A stretch of 64,000 bases of DNA from Thalassobaculum sp. OXR-137 (GCF_034377285.1 NZ_CP139715.1:1116001-1180000); one strand, 5' to 3'. Positions 36,074-47,744 are shown, numbered from the stretch's first letter. Notes: generated from the sequence alone by a model not told the origin. A program made the numbers and translations.

Positions 36074-37102
36074 ATGGTTCCCAGAACGATAACATCCGGA
36101 CGCGCCCGCTGGGTGGGCCTTATCGTGGGCGCGCTGTGCCTGGTCGCGTACCAGGGCTCGGCTTTCACCTTCGGCCCGCCGCACTGGCCGCTCCCGGAGC
36201 GCACGGCGGCACCCTCCGCCCGCCTGGGGATCCCCGCCCCGCTGCCGGACGCGGGGCACCCGTTCACGGTGGCATCCTCCGCGACGCTGCTCGGCCTGTA
36301 CGACCGCGCGTCCTACGATCTCGGTACGGTCCGGGCGGGCGAGACCGACGTGCCGCGGCTGTACCTGACCGCCCTGCCGGCGGATTTCGACAGGGTCGAG
36401 GATGTCGGGCCGCGCAAGGACGCCTTCCTCCGCACCGTGCTGCCCCTGATCCTGCGCGTGAACGCGGAGATCGAGATCGACCGGACCCGGGTGAGCGCCC
36501 TGCTGGAGCGTCTGCGCAACGACGAGAAGCTGCGGCGGAGCGACGCCGAATGGCTGATCTCGATCGCCCGCCAGTACGGCGTGATCGACGGCGACGCCGC
36601 CAATCCCGAAACGGCGCTCACCGGGGCGGCGGGCCGCACGCTGCTGCTCCGGGTCGATGCCGTGCCCGTGCCCCTGGCGCTTGCCCAGGCGATCGTCGAG
36701 AGCGGCTGGGGCCGGTCCCGCTTCGCGCGCGAAGGCAACGCCCTGTTCGGCCAATGGACCTGGGACAAGTCCCAGGGTCTGGCGCCTTCCGGCGCGCCCG
36801 AGGCGGGCCATGCCGTGCGGGCGTTCGGCAGCCTCCTGGACTCCGTGCGGGGCTATATGCACAACCTCAACACCCATGCGAGCTACCGGGAGTTCCGGGC
36901 CGCACGGGCCGACGGCGCCTCGCCGCGGGCCCTGGCCCGGACGCTGATCCGCTACAGCGAGCGCGGGGCGGTCTATGGCGAGGAACTGGTCGCGCTCATG
37001 GCGCAGAACGACCTGGAGGACTTCCGCGATGCCCGGCTGGGCGCCACGAATATCCGGCGCGGCGTCGGTTGGGACTCGCTCGAGGATATTCCTCAAAGCT
37101 GA
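36074..37102 (+). CDS. Bax-like protein with glucosaminidase domain
   Basis: The product has 342 residues. An N-terminal hydrophobic segment (about 12-32, VGLIVGALCLVAYQGSAF) should be a signal peptide or anchor. The C-terminal half is a glucosaminidase/Bax-type lysozyme-like domain, with LALAQAIVESGWGRSRFAREGN split here as ALAQAIVESGWG and NALFGQWTW, the presumed catalytic Glu in VESGWG, and YMHNLNTHASYREFRAAR. It likely cleaves peptidoglycan glycan strands in the periplasm. The stop codon lies in the first copy of a 14-bp direct repeat. Confidence 0.82.
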   Translation: MVPRTITSGRARWVGLIVGALCLVAYQGSAFTFGPPHWPLPERTAAPSARLGIPAPLPDAGHPFTVASSATLLGLYDRASYDLGTVRAGETDVPRLYLTALPADFDRVEDVGPRKDAFLRTVLPLILRVNAEIEIDRTRVSALLERLRNDEKLRRSDAEWLISIARQYGVIDGDAANPETALTGAAGRTLLLRVDAVPVPLALAQAIVESGWGRSRFAREGNALFGQWTWDKSQGLAPSGAPEAGHAVRAFGSLLDSVRGYMHNLNTHASYREFRAARADGASPRALARTLIRYSERGAVYGEELVALMAQNDLEDFRDARLGATNIRRGVGWDSLEDIPQS

Positions 37103-37134
37103 CCGGCGCCAAAGCTGACCGGCCCCAAGGCCGG
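37094..37134. terminator. 14-bp tandem duplication and hairpin between convergent genes
   Basis: CAAAGCTGACCGGC occurs at 37094-37107 and 37110-37123; the first copy includes the stop of the Bax-like gene. A hairpin CCGGCC-CCAA-GGCCGG (37119-37134) follows. There is no T tract on either side, so bidirectional termination is possible but weakly supported. Confidence 0.4.
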
Positions 37135-37148
37135 CCGGGCGCGGACCG

Positions 37149-38198
37149 TCACCGCGGGATGTAGAACTGGATCCCGTACCAGTGCCAGCGGCCGTCCGGA
37201 CCCGGCATGGTGCAGTTGACCCGGGCCCGGCCCGCCGGGAACGGCTCGGACAGCCTGACCTCCACCCGATCGCCCAGCACTTCGGTCTGGGTGCGGCCCT
37301 GGCCGGAGGCGTAGCAGTCGATCCGGCTGGGATCGCCGATCTCCGGCGCCACGGTGAAGCCGAAGGGCGGCGGGTTGTTCGAGGTGACGATCAGGTCGGC
37401 CGGGACCCGGTCGCGGATCGGCAGGGGCAGGGCGTTGGCGGTCAGCCGGAAGCGGTCGATCCCGCCATAGGTCTCGTTCAGGGCGAACCGCGGCAGGCCG
37501 AACCGGTCGCTGGTGGCGTGCAGCACCCCGGACTGTTGGCCGAAGGCCGCGGCATAGCCGCGCTCGGCGACGATCTTCTCGATCTGCAGGCCGTACTCGC
37601 CATAGGGATAGGCGAACAGGGTCGGCCTTTCGCCGAGCTCGTCGAGCATCCGGCCAGCGGCCCGGTCGAGTTCCAGTTTGACCGTATCCACATCCAGGTC
37701 CGGCAGATGCGGATGGGAGGCGGTCTGGCTGCCGATGGTCACGCCGGCGGCATGAAGCTCGCGGATCTGGTCCCAGGTCATATAGCCCGGGCTGGCGCGG
37801 TCGATCGGATCGGTGGCGATGAAGAGCGTGAACGGAATGCCGGCCTTCTTGAGTCGCGGCCAGGCTTCGGCGTAGACCGAGACATAGGCGTCGTCGATGG
37901 TGATGGCGACGGTGCGGTCCGGCAGGTCGGCCCCGGTGCGCATCTTCTCCAGGATGTCCGGCAGCGGCAGGACGGTGTATCCGCCGGTGCGCAGTTCGCC
38001 GAGCTGTTCCTCGAACTGGTCGAGGCGGATATTGGCGCTGGGATACTCCGCTTCGCCGAAACGGTGGTACATGAACACCACCGCCGACTCGGCCGCGAAT
38101 ACCGGCGTCGTCCCGACACCGAGGGTGACGGCGGACGGGGCGGCCAGCAGGCCGGTCAGGGTCAGCGCGAACGCGAGGGCTCGGACACGTAACTTCAT
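37149..38198 (-). CDS. Secreted polysaccharide deacetylase (NodB domain)
   Basis: The product has 349 residues with a signal peptide (1 to ~36, ending TPVFAAES). The NodB catalytic domain starts with VVFMYHRFGE, followed by the metal/catalytic Asp pair in VAITIDDAYVS, the HxxxH-type TASHPHLPDLD and the later FAYPYGEYG motif. A C-terminal ~90-residue part is of no recognised family. It should remove N-acetyl groups from a surface polysaccharide or peptidoglycan; the substrate is unknown. It is convergent with the Bax-like glucosaminidase and divergent from tsaB. Confidence 0.85.
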   Translation of the reverse strand: MKLRVRALAFALTLTGLLAAPSAVTLGVGTTPVFAAESAVVFMYHRFGEAEYPSANIRLDQFEEQLGELRTGGYTVLPLPDILEKMRTGADLPDRTVAITIDDAYVSVYAEAWPRLKKAGIPFTLFIATDPIDRASPGYMTWDQIRELHAAGVTIGSQTASHPHLPDLDVDTVKLELDRAAGRMLDELGERPTLFAYPYGEYGLQIEKIVAERGYAAAFGQQSGVLHATSDRFGLPRFALNETYGGIDRFRLTANALPLPIRDRVPADLIVTSNNPPPFGFTVAPEIGDPSRIDCYASGQGRTQTEVLGDRVEVRLSEPFPAGRARVNCTMPGPDGRWHWYGIQFYIPR

Positions 38199-38280
38199 GG
38201 GATGTAGACTACTTCATGCCAGCCGCAATTCGAAATGCTGCGCATCGCCGCAAGCAGGGCAAGCGTAACGGGGCCGGGCG

Positions 38281-38943
38281 ATGAGCCGATTGCTCGCCAT
38301 CGACTGTTCCGCCGGGGCCTGCTCGGTCGCTCTCGCCGAGGAGGGAGAGATCAGGGCCGCCGCGCGGTTACGGCTCACCCGCGGGCATTCCGAGGTGATC
38401 CTGCCCATGGTTGAACGGGTGCTGGCGGAGGCCGGCTGCACGGCGGACTCGCTGGATGCCGTTGCCGCCACGGTCGGCCCCGGCAGCTTCACCGGCCTGC
38501 GAATCGGATTGGCGGCGGCGCGCGGGCTGGCGCTGGCGGTCGGCGCCCGCACGGTGCCGGTCACCTCCCTGGAAGCCCTGGCCCATGCCGCGGGACCGGC
38601 GGACACCCCGCTGCTCGCCGCCCTCGACAGCAAGCGCGGCGACCTGTTCTGCCAGTGGTTCGACGGCGCGGGCCGGCCGGTGGACGTGCCGTCGGTGCGT
38701 CTGGCAGCGGACGCGGTGGCGCTGGCGCCGGCTCCAGCCTTCCGGTCGGCGGGAGACGCGGCCGACGCGGTGACCGACGCCGCGGCCCCGGCCGGCAAGA
38801 CCGTCACCGTCGAGGCAGACTGCGAGGTGCCCGACGCGGTGTCGGTCGCGGCGGTCGCGGCCGTCCGGCTCGCGGCCGGCGGGGAAGGACCCTTGCGTCC
38901 GCTCTATCTGCGGGCTCCGGCGGTCAACCTGCCGGCGTCATGA
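38281..38943 (+). CDS. tsaB: tRNA threonylcarbamoyladenosine biosynthesis protein TsaB
   Basis: The product has 220 residues. It begins LLAIDCSAGACSVALAEEG, the ASKHA-fold phosphate-1 motif of TsaB, and has TVGPGSFTGLRIGLAAARGLA, the family's most diagnostic stretch. TsaB scaffolds TsaD and TsaE in making t6A37 of ANN-decoding tRNAs. Its stop overlaps the rimI start in ATGA, the usual tsaB-rimI arrangement. Confidence 0.93.
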   Translation: MSRLLAIDCSAGACSVALAEEGEIRAAARLRLTRGHSEVILPMVERVLAEAGCTADSLDAVAATVGPGSFTGLRIGLAAARGLALAVGARTVPVTSLEALAHAAGPADTPLLAALDSKRGDLFCQWFDGAGRPVDVPSVRLAADAVALAPAPAFRSAGDAADAVTDAAAPAGKTVTVEADCEVPDAVSVAAVAAVRLAAGGEGPLRPLYLRAPAVNLPAS

Positions 38944-39413
38944 GCGACCGCGAGGCGCTTCTGGCAGCGCTGCGCGCCGCCGAACAGTCGGACGCGGACG
39001 CGATCGCGGCGATCCAGCAGGCCTCCTTCGACGACCGATGGGGGGCGGAGTCCGTGGCGCGGCTGCTGTCCGGTCCCGCCAACCTGTCGATGGTGGCCGA
39101 GAGCGCCGGCCGGATGGTCGGCTTCGTCATCGGTCAATGCGTGGTCGATACCGCCGAGGTGCTGGCGGTCGCGGTGGAGGCGTCGGCCCGGCGGGCGGGG
39201 TGGGGTGCTGCGCTGCTGACCGGGTTCGAGCGGGTGGCCCGGGCCTCCGGCGCGGATCGGGTGATCCTGGACGTTGCCGCCGACAACGACCCGGCCCTGG
39301 CCCTCTATACCGGTCGAGGCTACGAGACCGTGGCGCGCCGCGACCGGTATTACGCGTCCGGCCGCGCCGACCCCGTGGACGCCCTGGTGATGGTTAAAAA
39401 GCTGCCGATTTAG
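38940..39413 (+). CDS. rimI: RimI-type ribosomal protein alanine N-acetyltransferase
   Basis: The product has 157 residues and a GNAT fold: AIAAIQQASFDDRWG at the start, the acetyl-CoA loop region VEASARRAGWGAALL (degenerate R/QxxGxG/A) and ALYTGRGYETVARRDRYY near the end, which is typical of RimI. In enteric bacteria RimI acetylates the N-terminus of ribosomal protein S18. The overlap with tsaB supports the assignment. The open frame extends upstream to 38655, but the ATGA overlap at 38940 marks the real start. Confidence 0.9.
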   Translation: MSDREALLAALRAAEQSDADAIAAIQQASFDDRWGAESVARLLSGPANLSMVAESAGRMVGFVIGQCVVDTAEVLAVAVEASARRAGWGAALLTGFERVARASGADRVILDVAADNDPALALYTGRGYETVARRDRYYASGRADPVDALVMVKKLPI

Positions 39414-39563
39414 AAGGTTTTGTGAAGGCCGACTGACGCCTGCATTGCGACTTGTAGTCATGCGGATGCGACGGTACGGTCGCGCGATCCGGTCCGCCGG
39501 CCTCCGATGCGGCCGATGAACATGGCCTCGCAAGGACATCCCGTCGATGTCAGATAGCGGCAG

Positions 39564-40400
39564 ATGAGCGACACGACCGAACGCCCAGCGATTATCTCCC
39601 CCGATCCGGATGCGGCCTTTCCGGCGATCGTCTCCGGCGAGTTGGAGGTCCGTCTCGCCCGCGACGCGGAGGAGATCGACGCCTCCCAGGCCCTGCGGTA
39701 CCGCGTCTTCTACGAGGAGCGCTCGGCCAAGCCGATCGGCGAGATGGCGGCGCTCAAGCGCGATTTCGACGCCTTCGATCCGATCGCCGACCACCTGCTG
39801 GTGCTCAACCACGCCAAGGGCGAGGGAGCGAAGGCGGTCGTCGGCACCTACCGGCTGATCCGGCGCTCGCGCCTGCCCGCCGGCCGCACGTTCTACACCG
39901 CCGGGGAATACGACATCTCCAAGATCCTGGCCTTCCCCGGCGAGATCATGGAGCTGGGCCGGTCCTGCGTCGACGTGGACCACCGTAACCGGCCGACCAT
40001 GCAGCTCCTGTGGCGCGGGATCGCGGCGTACGTGTTCCGGCACGAGATCACCCTGATGTTCGGCTGTGCGTCCCTGCCCGGCACCGATCCCGATCTGGTC
40101 GGCGGCGATCTCAGCTATCTCTACCACCACCACCTGGCGCCGGACTCCCTGCGGGTGCGCGCCCTCGACCATCTGTATGTGGACATGAACCGGCTTCCGG
40201 CCGAGGGCATCGACGCCAAGCGCGCGCTCGCCGGGCTGCCGCCGCTGGTCAAGGGATACCTGCGGCTCGGCGGGTTCGTCGGCGATGGGGCCGTGGTCGA
40301 TCCGCAGTTCAACACCACCGATGTCTGCGTGATCGTGCAGACCAGCGCGGTGACCGACAAATACTACAAGCATTACGAACGCGAGGCGCGTGGCGGCTGA
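39564..40400 (+). CDS. olsB: OlsB-like L-ornithine N-acyltransferase (ornithine lipid synthesis)
   Basis: The product has 278 residues. The GNAT-like/hemolysin-type acyltransferase pattern is clear: LEVRLARDAEEIDASQALRYRVFYEE at the start (split: VRLARDAEEIDASQALRYR), the acidic FDAFDPIADHLLVL region, IMELGRSCVDVDHRNRP and FGCASLPGTD. OlsB moves a 3-hydroxyacyl group from ACP to ornithine, giving lyso-ornithine lipid. The partner acyltransferase gene follows after 2 bp. I found no convincing Pho box in the 150 bp upstream. Confidence 0.82.
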   Translation: MSDTTERPAIISPDPDAAFPAIVSGELEVRLARDAEEIDASQALRYRVFYEERSAKPIGEMAALKRDFDAFDPIADHLLVLNHAKGEGAKAVVGTYRLIRRSRLPAGRTFYTAGEYDISKILAFPGEIMELGRSCVDVDHRNRPTMQLLWRGIAAYVFRHEITLMFGCASLPGTDPDLVGGDLSYLYHHHLAPDSLRVRALDHLYVDMNRLPAEGIDAKRALAGLPPLVKGYLRLGGFVGDGAVVDPQFNTTDVCVIVQTSAVTDKYYKHYEREARGG

Positions 40401-40402
40401 CC

Positions 40403-41281
40403 ATGGCGGACGCAGTGGGTGGCTCGACAACGACGCACCGGCTCCGCCCGGTCTTTGTCGATGAGGCGGAGGAGCGGCGTCTGCTCGACCACGGGCAGGG
40501 GATGATCCGTTCCGAGACCAGGGCGGCCATCCGGCTCACCGCCTACTTGCTCCTGACCGTCGCGCTGATGCCGGTCCAGGCGGTGGCGGTGATGCTGCGG
40601 CTGCGGCTGGCCGAGCGTCTGCCGCGGTTTTATCACCGCCTATGCACCCGGATTCTCGGCATCCAGGTGATCGTGCGCGGCCGCCGGGTCCGCGAGCGGC
40701 CGGTGCTGTTCGTCTCGAACCATGTCTCCTATCTGGACATCACCGCGCTCGGCTCGGCCGTGACCGGATGTTTCATCGCCAAGTCGGAAGTGGCCGGCTG
40801 GCCGCTGTTCGGTCTGTTGGCCAAGCTGCAGCGCACGGTCTTCATCGCCCGCAAGCGCACGGCGGTCGCCAAGCACGGCGACGAGATCGCCGAGCGGCTG
40901 GAGGCGGGCGACAACCTGATCCTGTTCCCCGAGGGCACCAGTGGCGACGGGACCCGCGTTCTGCCCTTCAAGAGTGCCTTCTTCGCCGTCGCCGAGCGCC
41001 GCCCCGGCGGCCGGCCACTCACCGTCCAGCCGGTGTCGATCGCCTATACCAAGCTGAACGAGGTCCCGCTGGGGCGCGGATTGCGGCCGTTCTTCGCCTG
41101 GTATGGCGACATGGACCTAGCGCCGCACCTGTGGACGGTCGCCGCCTTGGGCAAGCTCACGGTGGTGATCGAGTTTCACCAGCCGGTGACCGTCGACGAG
41201 GCCGGCTCGCGCAAGGCCCTGGCCAGCCGCGTGCAGGAGCAGGTGGCGGCGGGCTTGGCCCGGGCCAATGCCGGGCGCTAG
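40403..41281 (+). CDS. olsA: OlsA-like lysophosphatidic-acid-type acyltransferase (PlsC family)
   Basis: The product has 292 residues. An N-terminal helix (about 43-65) anchors it in the inner membrane. The acyltransferase motifs are SNHVSYLDI (HX4D) and LFPEGTSGDG, with FIAKSEVAGWPLFG between. It transfers an acyl chain from ACP or CoA to a lyso-lipid. Position directly behind the OlsB-like gene suggests it completes ornithine lipid by O-acylation, but a PlsC role in phosphatidic acid synthesis cannot be ruled out. The ATG at 40403 is two bases beyond the olsB stop. Confidence 0.8.
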   Translation: MADAVGGSTTTHRLRPVFVDEAEERRLLDHGQGMIRSETRAAIRLTAYLLLTVALMPVQAVAVMLRLRLAERLPRFYHRLCTRILGIQVIVRGRRVRERPVLFVSNHVSYLDITALGSAVTGCFIAKSEVAGWPLFGLLAKLQRTVFIARKRTAVAKHGDEIAERLEAGDNLILFPEGTSGDGTRVLPFKSAFFAVAERRPGGRPLTVQPVSIAYTKLNEVPLGRGLRPFFAWYGDMDLAPHLWTVAALGKLTVVIEFHQPVTVDEAGSRKALASRVQEQVAAGLARANAGR

Positions 41282-41327
41282 ACGCGCCGCCCCGAAGATC
41301 TTCTGCCGCGGGTCATGCGAGTGTCGC

Positions 41328-41355
41328 TTGACAGGGACGTGGCATTTCGTAGGGT
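41328..41355 (+). promoter_or_regulatory. Candidate promoter of the miaB operon
   Basis: TTGACA, a 16-bp spacer and TAGGGT lie in the 245-bp gap between olsA and miaB. This is the only near-consensus -35 there. It would drive the miaB-phoH-ybeY-corC-lnt run with a leader of about 165 nt. A 71-codon open frame in the gap lacks any family resemblance and overlaps miaB, so no gene is called. Confidence 0.45.
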
Positions 41356-41526
41356 CCGGGAAGAGGCCGACCCGGACGATATCATCCGGCGCGATCAGCA
41401 AGCGGGAGTAGCCGCGACCTTGATGGATCAGGTGATCTGGCGCTGTCCCCGAAAGGGGCGAGGGATGCTCGGGTCTGCGATCACCGATCGCTTCCATGAG
41501 AAACGTATTCATGGAAGTCGGCGGCT

Positions 41527-42950
<1,424 letters not shown>

Positions 42951-42954
<4 letters not shown>

Positions 42955-43970
42955 GCACAGGCACGGCCGACGACGCTTCCGTCCAGCTCGAGTTTCACGA
43001 TCACTCGCTGATTCCGCTGCTGTTCGGCGATCACGACCGAAACCTGGCCCGCATCGAACAGAAGCTCGGCGTCAAGCTGGAGGCCTTCGGCAACATCGTG
43101 CGCATTCTCGGCGCGGAGGACTCGTTGCAGACCGCCCGCGGTACCCTGGAAGGGCTGTACCGGCGGCTGGAGAAGACCAAGAAGAAGGGCCAGGATCCCT
43201 ACCCGTTCGAGATCGGCGACGTGGACGCGGCGGTGAAATACGCCCAGGCGGCCGACGCGGCGGGCGGTGTGCGCGAGTTCGCGGGGGATGCGGGGCTCGA
43301 TACCTTCAAGCGGCCGATCAGCGCCCGATCGCCGAACCAGGCCCATTACTTCAACCAGCTGATGCAGCACGAACTGGTCTTCGGTCTCGGCCCGGCCGGC
43401 ACCGGCAAGACCTATCTCGCGGTCGCCATGGCCTGCGCCATGCTCAAGGCCAGACGGGTGGACCGCATCATTCTGTCGCGGCCGGCGGTGGAGGCGGGCG
43501 AGCGGCTCGGCTTCCTGCCGGGCGACATGAAGGACAAGGTCGACCCGTACCTGCGTCCGCTCTACGACGCGCTCTACGACATGATGCCGGGCGAGATGGT
43601 CGAGCGGCGGCTGGCCGCCGGCGAGATCGAGGTGGCGCCGCTGGCCTTCATGCGGGGCCGGACCCTGGCCAATGCCTATGTGATCCTGGACGAGGCGCAG
43701 AACACCACGCCGACCCAGATGAAGATGTTCCTGACCCGCCTGGGCGAGAATTCGCGCATGGCGGTGACCGGCGACCTGTCCCAGGTCGACCTGCCCCTGG
43801 GCAACAAATCCGGCTTGCGGGACGCGCTCGATCACCTACATGACGTCCAGGGTGTCGGGTTCGTGGAGTTCACCGCGGCTGACGTTGTCCGTCATCCCCT
43901 GGTTACACGCATCGTTCATGCGTACAATGCGCGTGACGGAGTACTTTTACCCGGCGACAAGAGTCGATGA
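42951..43970 (+). CDS. PhoH-family ATPase
   Basis: The product has 339 residues with a GTG start. The Walker A motif is [11 protein letters not shown] (about residue 145), and Walker B lies in [14 protein letters not shown]. The N-terminal ~110 residues form a KH-like region common to PhoH/YbeZ. PhoH/YbeZ works with YbeY in RNA metabolism, and the adjacent ybeY with a 4-bp overlap supports that. Despite its name, no Pho box is seen near it. Confidence 0.93.
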
Positions 43971-44541
43971 CCGACGAAGAATCTTCTGCCGAGGGCGACA
44001 GTCGTCCTCGATCTAGCACCCGGCCTTCCGGCGCGAGCCGGTCGGTCGAACTGGACATCTCCCTCACGGCCCCCGCTTGGGAAGAGGTTGCCGCAGACCT
44101 TTCCGCGCTCGCCGAACGCGCCGTTGTGGCGACGCTGGACGGCGCCGGGGCGACCGGCGATCTGGAAGTGTCGCTGCTGCTGACCGACGATGCGGAGCAG
44201 CGGGCGTTGAACCGCGACCACCGCGGCAAGGATTCCTCCACCAACGTGCTGTCGTTCCCGGCCGGCTTCGTGCCGCCTGCCGGCCCCCGGCCGCTGGGCG
44301 ACATCTCGCTGGCGCTGGAGACGGTCGTCCGCGAGGCGGCGGAGCAGGACAAGAGCGTGGCCGACCATGTCAGCCACCTTCTGGTCCACGGCACCCTGCA
44401 CCTGCTCGGCTACGATCACGGCGACGACGACGAGGCCGAGGAGATGGAGGCGCTGGAGCGCGAGATCCTGGCCGGTCTCGGGATCGCCGATCCCTATGCC
44501 GGCGGCGAACCGCTGCCCGGCGACGCGCGGGGAGCGGCGGC

Positions 44542-44545
<4 letters not shown>
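43967..44545 (+). CDS. ybeY: Endoribonuclease YbeY
   Basis: The product has 192 residues. The zinc-binding signature [11 protein letters not shown] (HxxxHxxxxxH) is intact near residue 141-151. Preceding STNVLSFP is also family-typical. YbeY is required for 16S rRNA 3'-end maturation and ribosome quality control. It overlaps phoH (ATGA) and corC (ATGA) at its two ends, so translation of all three is probably coupled. The N-terminal ~35 residues are a variable extension. Confidence 0.94.
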
Positions 44546-45454
<909 letters not shown>

Positions 45455-45468
<14 letters not shown>

Positions 45469-47050
45469 GAGCGGGCGCCGCCGGTGGGTCGTGCCCCTCG
45501 TCGCCCTGGGTGCCGGGGCGGCGACCGCCCTGTCCCTCGCTCCCCTGCATCTGCTCCCCTTCGCCCTCGGCCATGCCGCGCTGCTGGCCGTGGTGGCCGA
45601 TGCGGCAAGCGTACGCTCGGCCGCCTTCCGGGCGTGGCTCTGGGCGCTCGGCTACCACATCGCCGGGCTGCATTGGATCGCCAACGCCATGCTGGTCAAT
45701 GCCGGCGAGCATGCCTGGCTGATCCCCTTCGCCAATCTTGGTCTGCCGGCGGTGCTGGCGCTTTACGCCGCGCTGGCCGGGGGCCTGGCGCGCCGGCTGT
45801 TCCGCAACGGCTGGCCGCTCTGGCTCGGCCTGGCCGCCCTGTACACGGTGGCGGAATGGGTCCGCGGCCATGCCTTCACCGGCTTTCCCTGGAACCTGCC
45901 CTCCGCCACGGTGGATGGCTGGGTCGCCCTGCTGCAACCGGCCGCGCTGGTCGGCAGTTACGGGCTGAGCCTGCTGGTGCTCGTCGTCACCATGGCGCCG
46001 GCCCTGTGGCTCGACCGAAGCGTGTCGGACCGGGTCCGGACGGTCGCCTCGGGCTCGGCCGCCGCGCTGTTCCTGGTCCTGGCCGGCTGGGGGATGATGC
46101 GCGAGGCGACGATCCCGCAGATCGCAGAACCCGGCGGATCGGTCCCCGGCGTGGTGGTGCGGGTGGTCCAGGGCAATGTGCCCCAGCGCGACAAGTGGAA
46201 CCCGCTGCTGAAGCCCGAACATCTGGGGCGCTACATCACCCTCAGCGATCCCGGCCGGCCGGCGGATGTCCGGGCGCCCGGATTGGCGGCCTCCGCCGAC
46301 CGACCGACCGTGGTCGCCTGGCCGGAAACGGCGGTGGCCCACCTGATCGGCAATGCGCCGGAGCTGATGGCCGCACTGGCCAGGGTCGCGCCGCCGGGCG
46401 GCAGTCTGGTCTTCGGCGCGCCGCGCGTGGCCCAGGTCGACGGCCAGTCCGAGGTCTACAACAGCGTCTTCGCCCTCGACGACCGGGCGCGGCTCGACTG
46501 GATCTTCGACAAGGCCCATCTCGTGCCGTTCGGCGAATACGTGCCGCTGCGGAACATCCTGCCGGTCAACCCCATCGTGCAGAGCCGGCGCGACTTCACC
46601 CCCGGTCCGGGCCCGCGGACCCTGGAGATGAAGGGGGCGCCGCCGGTGTCCCTGTTGGTCTGCTACGAGGCGATCTTCCCGGACGGGGCGGTGGACCCGG
46701 CCGATCGGCCGGCCTGGCTCCTGAACGCGACCAACGATGCCTGGTTCGGCCGCTGGAGCGGGCCGTACCAGCACCTAGCCATCGCCCGGCTCCGCTCCAT
46801 CGAGCAGGGCCTGCCGATGATCCGTGCGGCCAATACCGGCGTATCCACCGTAATCGATCCCGCGGGCCGAATCGTCGCAAGCATCGGCATCGGCGTGACC
46901 GGCAGCCTGGACAGTCTTCTGCCCGCCGCCATACCGGTACCGCTTTTCGGGGTATTTGGTGATATCCCCTTAATTCTTATGGTCGTATCGCTGCTGGCTG
47001 TTTCAGCGTACGGGCGATTTCGAGACGGTCGAAGAACTCCTGCGAATTGA
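45455..47050 (+). CDS. lnt: Apolipoprotein N-acyltransferase Lnt
   Basis: The product has 531 residues with a GTG start overlapping corC by 14 bp. About six N-terminal membrane helices (10-215) precede a nitrilase domain with the catalytic triad: Glu in VAWPETAVAHL, Lys in DKAHLVPFGEY and Cys in LLVCYEAIFPDG. A last helix anchors the C-terminus. It adds the third acyl chain to outer-membrane-bound lipoproteins in the inner membrane. It ends the miaB-lnt run; the next gene has its own promoter. Confidence 0.95.
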
Positions 47051-47084
47051 TTGGAATTAAATCAGTTTGCCCGATTTGAGTGCG

Positions 47085-47114
47085 TTGACTGAATACAATT
47101 GTATGGTCTATTAG
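47085..47114 (+). promoter_or_regulatory. Promoter with central palindrome ahead of the XRE gene
   Basis: TTGACT (47085-47090), an 18-bp spacer and TATTAG (47109-47114) lie in a short AT-rich gap. The perfect 12-bp palindrome ATACAATTGTAT (47093-47104) sits exactly between the two elements, where bound protein would block RNA polymerase. Autoregulation by the downstream XRE protein is a natural guess. Confidence 0.6.
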
Positions 47115-47151
47115 TCGTGGGGTTATTTGGTTAACGAAATCAGAGGATCGC

Positions 47152-47604
47152 ATGGCGAACGACCGCCCAGGGCGCCGTCGGGTCGGCCGTCCGCCTACGG
47201 CTACGAATCCGAACCCCATCGATATCCACGTCGGAGCCCGCGTTCGCCTGCGCCGCACGCTACTGGGCATGAGCCAGGAGCGGCTGGGTGAAGCCTTGGG
47301 CCTCACCTTCCAGCAGGTGCAGAAGTACGAGCGCGGCGCCAACCGCGTCGGCGCCAGCCGACTGTTCGAGCTGGCGAAGGCCCTCGGCGTCCCGGTGTCC
47401 TACTTCTTCGACGACATGCCGGGCGAGGACGGGATCGAGCCGTCGGCCCCCGCGGTCGGTCCGATGGAGGAGGATCCCATGCGCCGCCGCGAGACCATCG
47501 AGCTCGTGCGGGCGTACTACCGGATCACCGACGACACCGCCCGGCGGCGGCTCTACGAGCTGATGCGATCGATCGCGGGATCGATGGACGGCGAGAAGCC
47601 CTGA
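47152..47604 (+). CDS. XRE-family transcriptional regulator
   Basis: The product has 150 residues. The helix-turn-helix lies at about 26-82: VRLRRTLLGMSQERLGEALG, then LTFQQVQKYERGANRVGASRL and LAKALGVPVSYFFDDMP. The C-terminal ~60 residues, with VRAYYRITDDTARRRLYELM, are typical of a conserved alphaproteobacterial group encoded just upstream of metK. The target is unknown. The palindrome in its own promoter suggests autoregulation, and its position suggests a possible link to metK. CAGAGGATCGC precedes the ATG. Confidence 0.88.
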   Translation: MANDRPGRRRVGRPPTATNPNPIDIHVGARVRLRRTLLGMSQERLGEALGLTFQQVQKYERGANRVGASRLFELAKALGVPVSYFFDDMPGEDGIEPSAPAVGPMEEDPMRRRETIELVRAYYRITDDTARRRLYELMRSIAGSMDGEKP

Positions 47605-47619
47605 CACGATACCGCCTGC

Positions 47620-47642
47620 GGTCCCGGTCGTCGGCCGGGACC
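47620..47642 (+). terminator. Hairpin behind the XRE gene
   Basis: GGTCCCGG and CCGGGACC form a perfect 8-bp stem with a 7-nt loop 15 bp beyond the stop. The following CCCGCTTTC has only three T in a row, so termination efficiency is uncertain. Confidence 0.5.
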
Positions 47643-47665
47643 CCGCTTTCGGCTTTCCCCTTGAC

Positions 47666-47744
47666 CCGGGCCGGCATTCGCGCAAAAACGCCGGCCCGGT
47701 ACAGTCCGCTGCGTGCGCTCAACGCTGCGGCAGCCAAGCGTTGA
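47666..47744 (+). promoter_or_regulatory. Structured 5' region of metK (two perfect hairpins)
   Basis: CCGGGCCGGC pairs with GCCGGCCCGG (47666-47675 with 47690-47699, 14-nt loop). TCAACGCT pairs with AGCGTTGA (47719-47726 with 47737-47744, 10-nt loop), ending 33 bp before the TTG start. A metK leader is a classic site for SAM or SAH riboswitches, but neither hairpin with its flanks matched the SAM-I, SAM-II or SAM/SAH consensus that I could recall. It is recorded as structured leader only. Confidence 0.4.

Noticed and set aside
39414-39563. Pho box ahead of olsB
   Set aside because: Only isolated fragments resembling half a site (such as GATGTCA) occur, without a second unit at 11 bp.
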